Source: Pelecanus crispus (taxonomy: Eukaryota; Chordata; Aves; Pelecaniformes; Pelecanidae). Taken from it: a stretch of 64,000 nucleotides of DNA. The position numbers and the translations under genes were made by a program. Every line of letters starts with the position of its first letter. The first letter of the stretch is position 1. This document shows positions 32,932-47,800 of the stretch, piece by piece. The notes below the pieces were generated by a model. The model saw only the letters and a list, made by a program, of their open reading frames with translations, was not told the DNA's origin and did no database searches. The stretch covers positions 44,492,221-44,556,220 of the forward strand of contig NC_134643.1 of NCBI RefSeq assembly GCF_030463565.1, read 5' to 3'.

Positions 32932-35900
32932 TAGCATCGTGTCATGCTAGGCTGCCTTGTGATACTGTTCTAGTTGTAGAATAGACTATTAAACAGTAAC
33001 AAAATGAAAAAATATCAAGCCATATAGTAGAAAGGTAAATGAAGCAATGGCTTAAAAGTAAAGGAATGAAAAAAAGAGTTTCTTCACAAACCCAACTTAT
33101 TTTGGTCACTAAATGATAACTCTGCGCTATATTGACCTGTAGCAAAATGCCAGTGGCAACAGTGTTTTGCTCCAGGTCACCATGATTGATTTCAGCTGCC
33201 CTCAGACATTTGATGGTGCAGATGCAAGGGCACTGCCACAAATCCTCTCTGGCACAAAGCTGAGCAGCTGCTGGGAGTTAGCACCCCTGCTAGGCACTCT
33301 GGTCTTCTGTTCTGGCTTCCCAGGGCTGCTCCTGGCAGTGCTCTGCTTTATGCTTCCAGGGTTTTCCTCCCATCATCAAACTTTCCCCTTTCAAGAGCAC
33401 TGCACCATCATTTATGCTTGCAAACTGAATTTTGTCTGAGCTGAATCTGATATATTAATTGTAGTGTTTTGGTTATATGACTTGAAGGATAAGATTTTAG
33501 CCTTCTTTCCTGTGTTAATTCATTCCTTTACTGTCATATTATCTTATTTCTTTTTTTTTTTTTCTTGTTTTCAGTTTCTCTTTGTCCATGCTATCTGTCT
33601 GCTGCTGTCTGCTTTATCTGCTTCTTCCTTCCTGTTGGCAGACAACTTTACAGGCTTCTGCATATGACTTATTTTTCTCTGTATCCACTAATCAAGTCTT
33701 CCTGTCATGACTGCAACATGTCACAGTCACTGTTCATTATTGGAAAGTGCTAGTCAGGCTCTACATCTGATCCAGTACATATATGTAAACCTAAAACTTT
33801 TCTAGATACTTCAGGCTTGTGGTTTTATATTAAGATTCTTGTGGTATGGAGATACTGGTATTCAGAGGATGCATGGACAGTAATTTGTGATCTCCCTTAA
33901 AGGGGTCCAGCCCCACCAAGTTCATCATTAGCAGTCTAACTCTAAGACAGGAAGACTTCAGGGGAACTCAGGAAATGGATCTGCTGCAAGGTCTTTTGGA
34001 AGAAATGACAAAGAATATGATGTGTCCACCTGGGGAGAGAGACATGACTGGCTGCTTCTGTAGAGCACAGAAATCTGAGCAGTAAGGCTGGGGAAGCTGT
34101 CTGTAAATCAGTAGAACAGAGAAGAATAGATGCCCTCTACCTGGGGAGTATAGCCAACAAAGAATGGGGTCTGAAACACTTAGTTGTACCAAATGAACAT
34201 CATTAAAGTAATCTAAAATGAATGTCAGTGTCACAAAACAAAGCTAAATACTTTGATGTGATTAGGCAAAAACACATGCTGCTGCTATTAAAGTGACTTT
34301 TGAGGTCCACTTCTTTTAGTATGATACTGTTGCATCTCAGTCTTAGTCTGAGGGCTTCCAGTGTTATTCAGCCAGCCCTGTTGCAGTAGGACATTGGAAT
34401 GAGCATGGAAACCTCCCATTTTTTCCTCATCAATTGTCAGCAGTTTGTCGGTGGTGTAGTAACTCCTGCCCGTCACCAGACACCAGACTTGGAGGACAGC
34501 TAGGCTCCTCTATCCAGACAGATCTCAAGACAAATATTTTTGCTTTCCATACATGGGTGGAGCTCCTGCTCACACCAACGGGAGTACTGTGCACATTGGA
34601 AAACCAGATGTGTGCCACGAATGACTTCCATATCTCTGTCTTTCCTCAGCTAACCCTTCCACGCAATTTACTTAGGTTCTGTGTGACCCTTTCCCACCAT
34701 TCCCCAAATCTCTCCCAAGCAGAGCATCTGTTGCAATCTCACATCTCTTTGACCTTTTGATTTCTTGGATACCTTTTTATCCAGTCTCTCAGGGCCAAGC
34801 TCCACCAAGTTTCTTGACATACTGAATCTAGGGAACATAAATAAACGAGTTTGTTTCCCCATTTTGTCATACCCTTCCTTTTCTCAGGGCTAGTGCATTG
34901 GAGATGTCTGCCTTGTGGGTTGGCAAGAAAGGAGGCTGCTCATTGTGCCGAGTGTTTCATTTACAGCACTACAGCCAAGGCAACAAAAAGGGCAGCAGAA
35001 GCAGCCAGAGACCGCCTATCTTCTCCCCATAGTGACCGCTAGTGACGGGAAGCCAGCATTGTTTCAAAAGCACTGAACGAGCTGCCAGAAATTTCAGTCG
35101 GCACTGCTGACACCTGGGACTATGTGTGTTTAAAATTCACACAGCCCCAGTGAAGCCAGGACAGTTGGCAGGAGTTCAGATTGTCAGCAATTTCAGCTTC
35201 TTGCCTTGTGCTCTGAATTATTTCTTTATCAAACAGATAACAGTGTTTTTAATGCTCTTTATGTATCCAGCACCATCTGTCTACGCTATATTATAACTGA
35301 TTTAAGAGCCTCATGCTGTATGAGCTTGGAGTCAACTTCGCTGTTACATGTTGATTTTCTAATCATCTGTACCAAGCACATTTTTATATAGTTGAGATAA
35401 ATGTACAGTAACACAACATGCAACTGTCAAAGCTTTTGTATTTGTGAGCAAATTTTACTGAGTGTAGGTTGAAAGATGCTTTTTGTTTGCAATTTGTAAT
35501 GGGGATCATGGATAGGAGGGTGTTTACCAACCTGAGCTTAAGACCTCTGCCTACCTTTCTACTGCTTTTGTCCTATTTCTCTCACAAAATAAGAATGTAG
35601 AACTCAACATATTTCATGTTAATTTGTGTGTTGCAAGCTGGTATTAGGCATCAGCAGAAAACAGTTACTCTTACTCTTTTGTATTGCCTCTGTGCCTAGG
35701 GAAGCTGCGTGGTGATTTCCTGACCAAAAAACTTTTCATTAAAAAATCCTTTCCTTGAAAATGACAGTGTGTCTGAGTGTTGATGCACTGCGGATGCACC
35801 AGCAGAGCTCCAGAACCTGAAGCAACCCAGTAACATTTGCTTGGTGCAACACTCTTGCAGCCCCTTGGGGTAATCTGTTCTCCATGACCATAAGTGGAGA

Positions 35901-38900
35901 TAAGTGGTCTCCATCTCTAGATAAAAATAATGGGAGGTTTTAGTTAGGCTTTAGTAAAACTTCCTAGCAGTAACAGCTGTTAAACAGAGTAACACTTTGC
36001 ATGCAGAAGATACAGCGTCTCCATCACTGGCGTATTTTGAAAAACAAACGTGTGTACACCTGCCATTCATAGCATTACTGGCACTGATTCTTCCTTGTGC
36101 AAAGGACTCAATGGCCATCCCGATGGTCTTCTCATTCTCTTTTCTCATTCCTTGATTCAGCTGATTGCAGGTCTGTGGTAATGAAACCATGCTACTCCGG
36201 GAACCCGAGCTGACAGCCCTGTGGCCCACAGTGCCATAGAGATGTAAGGACTTCCTTTGGAGACAGCTTTGCTACCTTAGAAAAAATGCCATTGTATGAT
36301 ATGGGAGTTTCTGGAGGCATTTTACTGAAGTATTGCAGTTCCAGTTAACTTTCCCTAAAGCACAGATAGGGTATCATTGGAGACCATCCAGCTAGTTGCT
36401 TGCTTGGAAACACTCATTGCCCTGGCGTATAGGATATCAGTATTGGAGTGCCCTCATGCCTGAAGATCCTGTGAAGTCTGGCAGAGGAGTGACTCTCAGG
36501 GACTCAATTCTTTGCTCTATAACAATGAACATAGAAGCCCTGTGACCCCAGTTCACTTTGGGGCTCTGAGGTCCTTTAAAAATCCCTTCAGGAGCATGGC
36601 AGTGAGTATTTCAGCTGGCTGCATTTTGTAGGTGCTGGACAGACTGCTGCCTAGAAGACAGGAGCATCCCAATGCACCCAGGAGAGTGAGGGGTACCACC
36701 AAGATTAGGAAGTTCAGTTCAGCTGAAACACTTTTCCCTCAAGTAAGAACATATGAGAATGTCCTTTCTGTGGATTTTTTCTCAGTTTCAACCAGACCTC
36801 GATCCTAGAAACTTTTACTAGATTGATGCCTTATCACAACAGGTAGTGTGCATGCACACAGAAGTTAGTCAGAGCCCTACAGAATGTGTGGCTCTATTAC
36901 ACGGAGTGTGGGAGAAAGGAAAAAATATTATCCCCACAGTGCAGCCGGAGAGGAGAGATTAAAGGGGAAATGGATGATTTTCCCACACTCAGGCTGGGAC
37001 TTTGTGGCAGAACAAGGAATTTCAAGTCCTATATATCTTGAGTCCCAGTCTCCGCATCATAACCACAAGCCCATCCTTTGTCTTTTCTACGGGATCAGTT
37101 AAGAATAAAACATCCAGATAATGAGTTCTTTTTCCTGCTTGCTTCAAAAGGCCAGTTTTGGCTTTTTCTTCATTTCAATGTCAGTGGCTACCACCAGTGT
37201 GGGCCCAGCTCTGAGCTGGAGTTGGAATTTTACTCCAGGAGCCACATTCTTTGATTTTGGTGTATTCAATCAACACAGACTCTGCCACAATGTATTAGAG
37301 ATGCAGAATACATTGTGCCCTTTGTGGAGTGGTGTAACACTCATCAAAAGTCCTGTGTGCAGTGGTGTTGATAGGCTTTTCACTTATTAAATATGATGTG
37401 GGAAGTATCGTTATGGAATAAAAGCAGGCCTTTTTTAAGGAGAGATGACTTCTTCGGTCCTAATTTCTGCCCCTGAATAAACTGTCTAGCTTCCTGGTAG
37501 CAGAAACTCTTGTATTTAGTAAATAATAAGGCCACCAATTACAAATGAGAAGTGCTAGTTGTTTTAACTATGTGTTCATTCTGGTCTAGGTCCACTGTCT
37601 TTTTTTCTCTAGTACTCTAATTTTTTTGAGTCATGTAGGTTTTCTTGCACTTGCATACAGGGCACGCAAAGAGTAGTTCATTTAAAGCAGCTCTGTCTTT
37701 CACTTTGACCCGATTCACAGGATGTGGTCTTGGAGGAAGCCCATGCCTTAACAATAGCCTTTTGACAGCGAGGGTGTTTGGGGATTAAGCTGGAAGAGGA
37801 GGAAGCCTCTATCTATTCTCAAACCTACTAGTGGAATATTTTGTGCGAATCTTCACTTGCCCACGATGTTTTTAAGGTCACAAACCTTTCTTTTTTGTTT
37901 TTACTGGCAAGAGGATGTTGGCTGAAAGATATCATAACTTATTTAAAATTCAGAAAAGGAATGCAGAGTGTTTTGTCTGCTAAATGTGAAGGGATAATTC
38001 CCCCGTGTAAGATGTGCAGATTTCTGATGGCTCTTGTGTATGTTCTGTGTAAACCAAGTTGAGAGAACTTGGAAAATAAGCAAATCAAAGGGAAGCATGA
38101 TTTTAAAGTGGTTAGGGCTGGATCATAGTATTTCTGGATATATAAACTGAAAAGGTGCCAGCCACTAAACGTCCGTACTAACTCTGCATAAAACATGAGA
38201 GAAGTTAACCATATTAGTATTGTCCTAACCTACTTTCAGCATGACTTATCTTTCTAGTTATGTTTATTTTCCTGTAAACCCTCCTTTACTGCTCTGCCCC
38301 TCTGATCTTAATACAGTGGAAAGCATTGCGTCTTTCTATATATCTCAATAGCAGTTAAAAATATTTTATTCAGGTGAAACTCTCCAATAAGTGAATTGCA
38401 GCAAATTTGAAAAGCTGGAACAAAAATGGACATTGAGCTCTCTCTTGTGTTTTCTATTTCAAAATATCTCCCTTCGACAGTTTTAACACCTGGGTTTGTA
38501 TCATGTTGATGCTGTGTTAAACTCCAAAGGATTTGGCGGTGAAAACTTCCTGTTGTGCATCAGGATTTGATTTACAGGGCATGTGTAAAACCATCACAGC
38601 TTAGTAATCAGAGTGGTCATGCACAGAAAGATGACTTCCTAGCAAGTGGTGTAAAACATTTGACCACTTTCATTAATCAGGAAAGGCTGCATGGCTCATA
38701 CGTGATTTAGGGTGAGTAAGACATAAGTCAGGGCACAGGACTTTTACTCACCACTACAACAATGGGATTTCCTGGCAACACATCTATGCAGTAAACAGCC
38801 TGTTTGCTTTCTTTTGAGGGTATTTTTTTTGTTTTGGTTAGGCTTTTGGTTTTGGGGGGGGCGGGTTGTAAGCTGTCTCTGTAGTGGAAATAAATAGGCA

Positions 38901-41699
38901 TTAAATAAGAATGTGAAATAACAAATAAAAGTTCAAAAGGAGTTTAGAAATTTCCTCAGCTGATCAGTCTGCCTGCTTTAGTCATTGCTGGCCAGCTCAC
39001 CAGCCAGAGACAGAGTGCTGGAAGGAAGAACTGAAGGAATCTGTTTCTCATGAAGGAGCTGCACAAATCTGAAAGCTTGAGAGCTGCAGGTTCAGATTTG
39101 CGTTTGAAATGCCTCTGAGAGGGAGTAGGGCCTAGCGACTTGTATGGGAAGCAACAATCTAGTTTCACTTCTGGTTTCTATCAAGTACCTCCTAGAACTT
39201 AGCTCATATGTAAGACAGTAATAATGCCATAATTTTTAGAGTAAAGTTGTTTGGTGGCTAAGTACTGATTCATTTTATTTTTTTAATATTGAAGAAGTAA
39301 TCCAATTAGCTACTTTTTACTGAAGTTACTTTGAATGACCTTAGAAAAAACCTAATTAGTTACTGATGTTAACAGCTTCCTGTCTGTCAGTTTAATAATG
39401 CATCCATTCTCTGTTCTTGTTTGTAATAAGAAGACACAAGTAGAAGGCATTTCATATACAACATACATTTTTCCTGTGGAAATATGTGATCCTGACAAAG
39501 GTAAGAAGAGAATAATGACATCTTCACTGTTTTCTGTACCTCACTGCTGAAGACTGGTATGTTTCTGTGTTATTAGCTGAAACCTAAGAAGCAGGTTGCT
39601 CCACAGAGAAACTGTGTAGTTATTGAGAGTCAAAAAGCCTGTTCATGGGCAATGCCATCTCCAGATGCATTTTTTATTTGATACAGTCTAATTTTCAAAA
39701 CTTTCAGATACTGACTGCTCTGGAGCAAGAACTAGGTTACTTCAGCTGGGTGTCTGGATTGGGTTCTTGATTGTATCACCCATGAATGAGGGAAAAGAAT
39801 CCCTCTCAATCTAGGACAGCTATGTCAGTCACAGCCTTAAAGAGCTTTAGTTTGTAAGATAAGCTAATAGCACAAGGGAGTGGGGAATACAAGAAAAATG
39901 CATAGAAGTGAAAACAAGGCTTTCCTCCCAGGGCCCCGCCATGTCAATGCAGGATTTTTCTGGGTTATTCTGCCTCATCTGTGGACATGAAGCAGAGAAG
40001 ATGTAGAGTCATGAGGGAAGATGAAAAAGCAAATCAAATGAAGTTTCAGAGAAGGGAGCACACAAGACTGAGGGTATTGGGTAGTGGTGCATCGGACTAA
40101 ACACTGTCATTCAAAAAAATTACTTAAAGGGAATTTGGCAACAGAAGAAGAATATAATACAAGAGATTCAGATCAGCAAAAGAGATACTGGAGAACTCAG
40201 ACTCCCTAAAAGCAAGGGGATTAGGGACATATTTGCATCTATGGAAAATTTGATCTCTTTTCTCCTGAACATTAGAGGTGATCTCATTTAATTTGAGAGA
40301 AGTTGTAAGATCTCATTGTGAAATAGTGATATAAATCCCAGCAAAGGCAGAGCGATAGTGGTCACATTTCAGTCTAAGGGGACAAACGTTTCCTTCACAT
40401 CACATTAAAAATTTCAGCTTAGATGACAATAAAGTCAGGATTTTCAACAGTAATTTTCACTCAGATGTATACATATCTTTAACGATCTCAGCGGCCTTTG
40501 CACAGAGTAACCCGAGATTCACAATGCGGTTATGACATAAACAAGTTATTTTGTCCTAATTGATTAGATAGAAATATTATGTATCTTGATCAAGCCATAA
40601 ATCCAAGAACTGGACTTTTGGAAGGTGAATATTGGTCCCTGCTATATTAACAAACCTATCTTTGTAATTCAGACCATTTCTTGCAAAACTCTGCATGGAT
40701 GCAATAGTTAACCAGAACTGAAGGCTGAGTGGAGGCTTTTTACAATGTATGCACATTGCTGCCATTTCAGAGCAACAAAAGATTTTGCATCTTTTGGAAA
40801 AGTTTGGGGTATTACTTCATATAGTTCCTCTATAAGGCAAAGTATAACAAACTGGTAATTCCTGAGATGGTGGCCTTGTCTTGGTATGACTTGTGTGATT
40901 CTATCACTGGCTGTGCCATGATACAACTATTTTTTTGTGTTGAAACATTTTGACAGAAATATACAAGTAGATACTTCATTACAAAATAAGAAAATCTAAG
41001 GGCAGCGGCTCACTTCTAAAAGTACCTTTTGTTGGCTTAATTAGGCTTTAAGAATGATGATGTTTTAACTAACACTTGATACAATTCCAGGTGGTGATTT
41101 AAGGACTGTGTAAGGCAGTATTACTTCACAGTGCTTCTTCATTTGTCAGATCAGCCCAATGTCTTCATTTGAATGCAGTTTGGGGCTTTTCTCCTTAAGT
41201 TATTTAAACTCTTCAGAAGATCTATTTAACTAATAATTTTTGTGCTCACCTACATAACTTCATTCTGCAGTTGCTTTTAGGATACTTTCAGATGTGTTAC
41301 AGTGTGCCAAGCATTGGCGTGCCCTAACATTTTCAGAGCAGCAGGACACAGATTGGAGTGGAGATGACTGAAAATGTTAAGACAGCAAATCATTGACCGA
41401 ATAGATTACTACAGCTCCTCTAAAGCCACTGTGAGATTTCATTTTTATAGCACAGAGATAATAAATGTAGGTTTAGCATTTTGGCACCAGTAGTACATCC
41501 TAGGTAGACTGAAACCACTATACATACTTAGTTTGTGGTGCAGATTAAAGATAGAGATGCCTATGTATGCTCATATACAGGTAGCTATTGGCATTTATCT
41601 ATGTATTTACAAAAGTTTAAAGTATATTCAATAATTTTTTTTTTTTAAATACTGTGGAAGGCCATTTAGAGACATATTTAAATGAGCTACACACTTCAA

Positions 41700-41815
41700 T
41701 AATTTTTTATTGATACACATGTATCATACGTCACATACATTACAAATATATATCAATACTTATTATACATTTGTACATATATATACACATACGTCACATG
41801 TCATATATGTTATCT
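41700..41815. repeat. AT-rich TATA/CA low-complexity block
   Basis: Degenerate TATATA and CACATA motifs; the 12-mer CATACGTCACAT occurs twice, at 41725 and 41788, 63 bases apart. Confidence 0.7.
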
Positions 41816-44800
41816 TTTTGCTGAAGACTTAGATAGGGTAGAATTACTGTTCATAGTAATAAGAGTGAGATGTCCAACACATCCTTTTGCTTTTCGTTAT
41901 TTGTAGAATTAATTAATATGTTCAATACCAAAACAGGCAAAACCAGCAGAAGCACTGATCACTGTGCCATTTAGACCATGAGTTTCATCCAGTGCATCCA
42001 CAGCACTCTTAGCAGTAGCTCAGCAGCCCAAATTCCCAGTTGCAGGCAGAGGACTGGCAGGCAGCTCTGCGGTCTGTCCCTCCACTGTCCCTCTCCTGGG
42101 CTGCATTGCCTCCCCCTGTTCCTTTGGGTCATGAGCTGCCTCAGCAAAGCCGAGGAGACCAATGCAGAGACGGTAAATAAAATTTTTAAGTTATTGAGGG
42201 GTCAGTTTCCAAACAGACTAGAATTTGTCACCCTGTATTTGTAGTTCTCTGCAGTTCTCTGCTTTTATCAGCTCCCTGATGTCCTTCAGGGAGATGTCCA
42301 TTGTTTGCTCCATCACTTTAAAGACGTCATTTTAGAAACATGACAAAATCAGCCCTCCAAAATAAGAACTCACTGCCTTCTTGTTGAAAACAGTGAGAGT
42401 TTCTTCATTTACTCACTGGAGTAAGAACATAATCCCATTTCATTGTGACTAGACAATTCATAACCTCTTACATTATCACAAGATAGATTTTCAAGCAACA
42501 GGCTGTTTCTTCTTCCACAAACCAGCACGGTATTTTTTAAACAAACAAACTGCATCCTGTCGTGGAGGGTGTTATGTCTGTAACTGTTCTTGTTACTCTG
42601 CTGTATGAAAGTGTGTCTAATGTCATGATTATGTAGGCAAGTAAAATAAAATAGCAAATAAAAATATTCTGCTATCGTGAAAAATATGAAATATCTTGGT
42701 TTAAATTTTTACTTTTGTTCATTTTTAAATGCTTCATAGACACATATTTGTTATTGGAGTATTCCAGCCTCAATCAAAACCTAAACTCCAATAAGGTATA
42801 TGATTAAAGTCTCTGTACTCAGCTTTCTTCATGACTCAAGAAATCCATCCTACTGGCCATCCAACCATCAGGCACTGCCACAGGGTGAAGTTGTTTTTGA
42901 GAAATTTGATTAACATCTCTGCCAGACATTCTGTAACAAGGTTTTACAGGTAAGCTTGGACAGGAAGTGCCACCGCCAGTGCTGCTACTTGGGGAAATCC
43001 ATTTATCTCTCAATAGATGTATTGATGTACTCTTCCCTATTTGCTTGGGTCATACAGATTGTATATCCATTATTTTGTGGGTGCTTTGGTGGTTATGGGC
43101 AGAGCTACAGTCTGTGTCAGGGTCCCTAGCACTGTATGGGGAAATCTCGAAATAAAATGTAGTGCATTGTAGGTCCAGGACACTCATTTTTTGGGAATGT
43201 TAGGCTATGTTGGTATCCTGAGCTGTTCTATGCCAGATGACAGGTATTTTCTGATGATCAGGTAATCTGAGACTTTTATTCACGGAAATTATGGGTTTAA
43301 AGGGAAAAAAAAACCAAACCCGACTTCTTTGTGCACTGAAAACATTCAGAATAAATTGTTTTATGAGAGCCAAATGTTACAGAAAAAATAAAAATCTTCG
43401 CATCTCTATTTTTTGTTGTATTCTGTCTGTTTAGATGATCTATGGAATTTAGCTAATTAAAAAATCCCCAAATATTTAGGTTATGCTTGTTGCTGAAGTG
43501 TTTGGAAATACAGATTTTTATTATGAGTGATATCATATTGTGTTTTTGAACAAAAATTCATAACCATGATTGGCATGTCACTGCCTTTAATTTCCTTGTA
43601 TGGTACAGTATGCAGTTCACATCCATTTTATGCACTGTATAGTCAAACTTGAGCATGCACAAACAGTATGAGGAAAGGGTAATCAATCTGACTGCGTGAA
43701 AACTCTGAGGAAATACTGATAAGTAAAACAGCTCATAAATTCTGCATAGAGAATTGTTCACATTCATGGCTCCAAAGATTAAAACTGAGGCTCCTTCTGT
43801 CCCACCCGTAAATGACTTTTGGCAGTAGAAATGTGCTCAGTAAAAATCTGCTCACAATCCTTATTGCCAATCCATATCTACCTTCTCTGTCTTATTCTAC
43901 ATACCAAAAGACTCCAGTCTGTACAGACCAGACCGTTGTTCTGAAACATATTTCTTTAATGAAATCTTTCTTTTCGAGTTAAGTAATATTAGGTCCTGAG
44001 AGCTGAACGTTGTTGTTAAGTCAGGATTAAGTGCATGTGATAAATAGTCAGCATGAATAGAAGATGTGGAGCACAGGGGACAGGCTGTTTGGGACTGCTT
44101 TTTCCTGTCTGCAAATAACTTGGGACCAATGGAAAATATCAGAAAAGTTCAAGAGAGTCCTAGCTCTTTTTCCTGCATCATAGATCAGTGAAGTCCAGTG
44201 TTAACATAGAGTGGGGAGCACAGAACAAAAACTGTCTTGAGGAGAACTTGTTAATTCTGCCTTGTAATTTTTGCATTTATTGAAAACTGAAGCAATATTA
44301 GTTCTATCTGTCAGACTAGGAAAGGGTGGAGGATTCTGCTGGAGGTTGAGAACAGACAACACACAGGCAAGAAGTTAGCGTCCAGATATTTTCAGAGATC
44401 ATACGGAGGCTCCGATCACATTGGAATTCATCTTACCTCATCATAGCCAGTTAAAAGGTTGGTGTCTAGCCTGAGCTATTTGCTTGGGCTTCTACTATGG
44501 CCAGATGGTAGAGATAAATACTTCTTGAGGGCAATTCCTTTCCCTTTTCTGAGATGTTTATGTAAAGGTAGAATGACTCACCCTCTGGAGGTATGTACCT
44601 ATTCCTTAATTAAGGGGAGACGAGCCATCTAATTTAAGTTAAACACCTAACTTTCAGTGTCTAAAATTACTTGGAATGAATCTTACCTGTACTATAGAAC
44701 TTTTATTTGGGAAGGTGTTCTTTTTCCATGTACTTATTATTAATGTTATCATTATTATTACAGATTGTACATCTGTGTTCCAAAGTACATTATTTAAATC

Positions 44801-44859
44801 TTTTGAGGCTACTTTGAAAGCTAGCACAGATGTGGCCTTGATAAGGGAGACGGATCTGG

Positions 44860-44899
44860 GCATGCTTTTATCGGAGGGGCATGCTTTTATCGGAGGGGC
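44860..44899. repeat. 20-bp exact tandem duplication
   Basis: GCATGCTTTTATCGGAGGGG occurs twice head to tail, followed by a partial GCAT. No mismatch between units, so the duplication is recent or conserved. Confidence 0.92.
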
Positions 44900-47800
44900 A
44901 TCCTTTTTTTGATTCTTAAAACAGATTGGGGATATAAAGTTACGGAAAGTCCCTGAGAAGTGGTGAGGAGGAGTGATGGGCAAGCAAAGATAATACTAAA
45001 ATGAACCAGTTGCATAGGAAATTGAGATATCTCTGTGAAGGAGACATGTTTCACTTTGATACATTCTCACAGTTTTCTGCTCAGTGCTACAGAGATAGTA
45101 GAGATAGTGAAATGGATTGTTACCCAGAATGACTATAACAAATTAGTTTACTGAATATACGGCAATGTAACTGTATGTATACAGGCATAGGCCTTATGTA
45201 CACACAAGAAGAAATCTTTAACAAGTTGGTGGGCAATCGGTGTACTTGCAGATATATTGAAAGTTCTCTACTTTACTGTCTCAGCAGTATCTCACAGCAG
45301 ATTTACACAACAATTGCATTCAGCTGCCAGCATTACACTCCCTCCCTCTCCACTTGCTGTCACAGCGTTTCTGAAGAGAAGGGTGACATTAATCTAGAAA
45401 CTACTCATATACTTAAAGAAACAAGATCTGAAAACAAGCAATTCAGCCAGTACAAAAAAGGGATTTCTTTAAAGTGTTCTTACACTTTTGCAGAGTATTG
45501 CATACATCATAGTAGGAAAGTTTCTCTTGAGGATTACAACCTCCCCCATGTGAGTTATTTTTCTTCTTCATAGGAACTGAACGACACTGCTGCAACAGCT
45601 ACAGCCTTTGCGTATAGGGAAGGACGGCATCAAGGAATTGTTGTTGCTGCTTAATAACGAAATAAGTAGGAAGGCTTATAGCAAGTGACAGGGCTATATG
45701 CAGCCTTAATCAAGTGGATGTGTGCTCTGCAAAGGGTGCTGCTCATTGGCTGTAGTCACTGTAATCTCTCTGGTAAATCCCCTCTTGAGCTATAAGCTAC
45801 TTTTCTTGGCAAATTATCTTGAAGTAGAGATTCTATGTTTGGAAAGCACTGGAACTGTCACCTGTGTAACCAGCCTGCTTATTTTCGCTTTGGACGTTGC
45901 GCTCGCTGTCTTAGCCAGTGGGGATCTGCAGATTGTTCCGAGTACGCCCCGCAGAGGTGTGTTGGTGCTGACAATTTGGTTGCATCCATTCATATTTCTA
46001 ACCAGGAAACCCCAAGAACACAGATGTAGAACCTTAGTCCATAGTAGGAAAAAGGCGGCTTCAGGCAAATTAGGACAATATCCTGCAAAACAGAGGGCAA
46101 AAGGTATCTAAATGCCTGCCATCCAAAAATATGAACACTTTGATGTATCGGTGTTAGAGGTGTATGGGAAACAGGCCTGTTAAAGGGGTGAGTGATTTGT
46201 GCATCTGAATGTTTAAGGTCTTTACCTTTTCCACAGAGATTAATTTCCTTTCCAAACTTTCAAGTTGGACAACCTAAAATTTGGAGCTCTCAAGTTCACT
46301 AGATATATCTAAAAATCTAAATCACAAGCTTTTTTATATTTGTCTTAGTTTCTTTTAGAGGCTTTGTCTGCTGTTTTTTTCTTCTCATCTTCATAGCTTA
46401 TTCATTTCCTCTGAAATAGCCACTTTCTATGCCTGAACGTAATGTAGTAACTTGGTTCATCCCACCAAGGTGACAGACAAGACCTTTTCTGATTAACTTC
46501 TTACAATATCTGTCACTTCAAGCTCTTCCACAGGCAGCAGAGAGAGGGACACCTCCAAAGATGCCCCTAAACTTGAATCACCCTCAGGAGATGCTTTTCT
46601 CTAATTGCATATTGAGGGACCCTGTGGCAATTTAGTTCCCAAGCTGGCACCTACAGTTAGGTGCAATGAATATGGGGCTTTGTTCTTAAACATTGGATTT
46701 GCTTCTTGCAGCTCACTCAGGTCGTCTTATTCATCTCTTTTTTTTTTTTTTAAGGATTATTTATACTTCCATTCAGTGCGATCAAACTATTGCTGAAAGG
46801 TCCAATCTGAAATTTCGTACAAAAATCAGTTCATTTAGGAGTATTTTGTATCCCCAAAGAATTTGTGGTAGTTCTGAGAGAATCATCTATAAGACTTTTT
46901 AATACCAATAGTTTCAATAGCATACTCGGCCTGTAGGTCAGTGGAGGATAGTCACCGTTTGTGCCTGACGGTGTTCCTCTTGTAGCTTCTTAATCATACA
47001 AAACACTATGGATTATCCTAAAGAAAGTGCATGATACTATGTAAATTTTCGCTTGTCTCTCCCATTACATTAGAAGCTAGAATAAAACAGTTTAACTCAG
47101 AGAAAAGCAAAACACAAAGTTGTTAATATTTTCATGTTCTTTGGAATCGGTTTTAAACCACAAACTTGATTTAAATTGTAGCAGGCTGAATTCAGTCCTT
47201 TTTACAATTCCTCTGAGATTTGTTTGTTGCTCATGTGAAACCAGTGATGTTTTTCACTTCCTGTCCGCAGTGGCAGCTGTGGTACAGCTATTGTACAGCA
47301 CAGCTTATTCTTAAAGGACTCCACTTCTTGCACGAAGTGTTCTTGTATTGTATCTGTTTTCAGGGGTTTTCTTAAGAGTTCTTCCAAACTAACTTTTTAA
47401 GGCTAAAGAATCTACATTTTTTAGCTTCAGGATAATAAATTTGACAAATTCTCAGCTAAAAATGTAGCTTACAGTTCAATTAAAAATAAATTTATATGTT
47501 CTACCATCTTATGACTTACCTGCTATTAAGTCCAAGTACTCAAATGAGGATCAGTGATGCTACATGCTGTACAAGTGGGATAGTGATCTAAATTCCATTC
47601 TAAAACACTTGTGATGTAAAAACAGCCTCAAATAAGTGAGGAGAGAGGGAAGTAGCTCACAGAGAAATAGAAATTTTTATCTATGTTTATGTTATCACAT
47701 AAACGTTTAAATGTTGAACTTCTCTTGGCCTCGCTGTAGTATGCTAACTTACTTCTTGTCAGATACCACTGCAGAAATCGTTCTTCAAAGAGGCAATGAG

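Noticed and set aside
34851..35042. Acceptor-like CCTTCCTTTTCTCAG with a following open stretch
   Set aside because: The peptide is not NAV3-like and there is no donor in frame with a plausible exon; kept as chance.
45175..45573. A 132-codon open frame in the intron
   Set aside because: The composition is typical of random AT-rich DNA, with no domain or repeat-family match I can see.
45722..46111. Open frames of 129 and 64 codons, one with a CxxC...CxxC arrangement, inside the intron
   Set aside because: No recognisable family, no flanking splice sites or promoter, and the cysteines appear in a frame overlapping a longer unrelated one; chance is likely.
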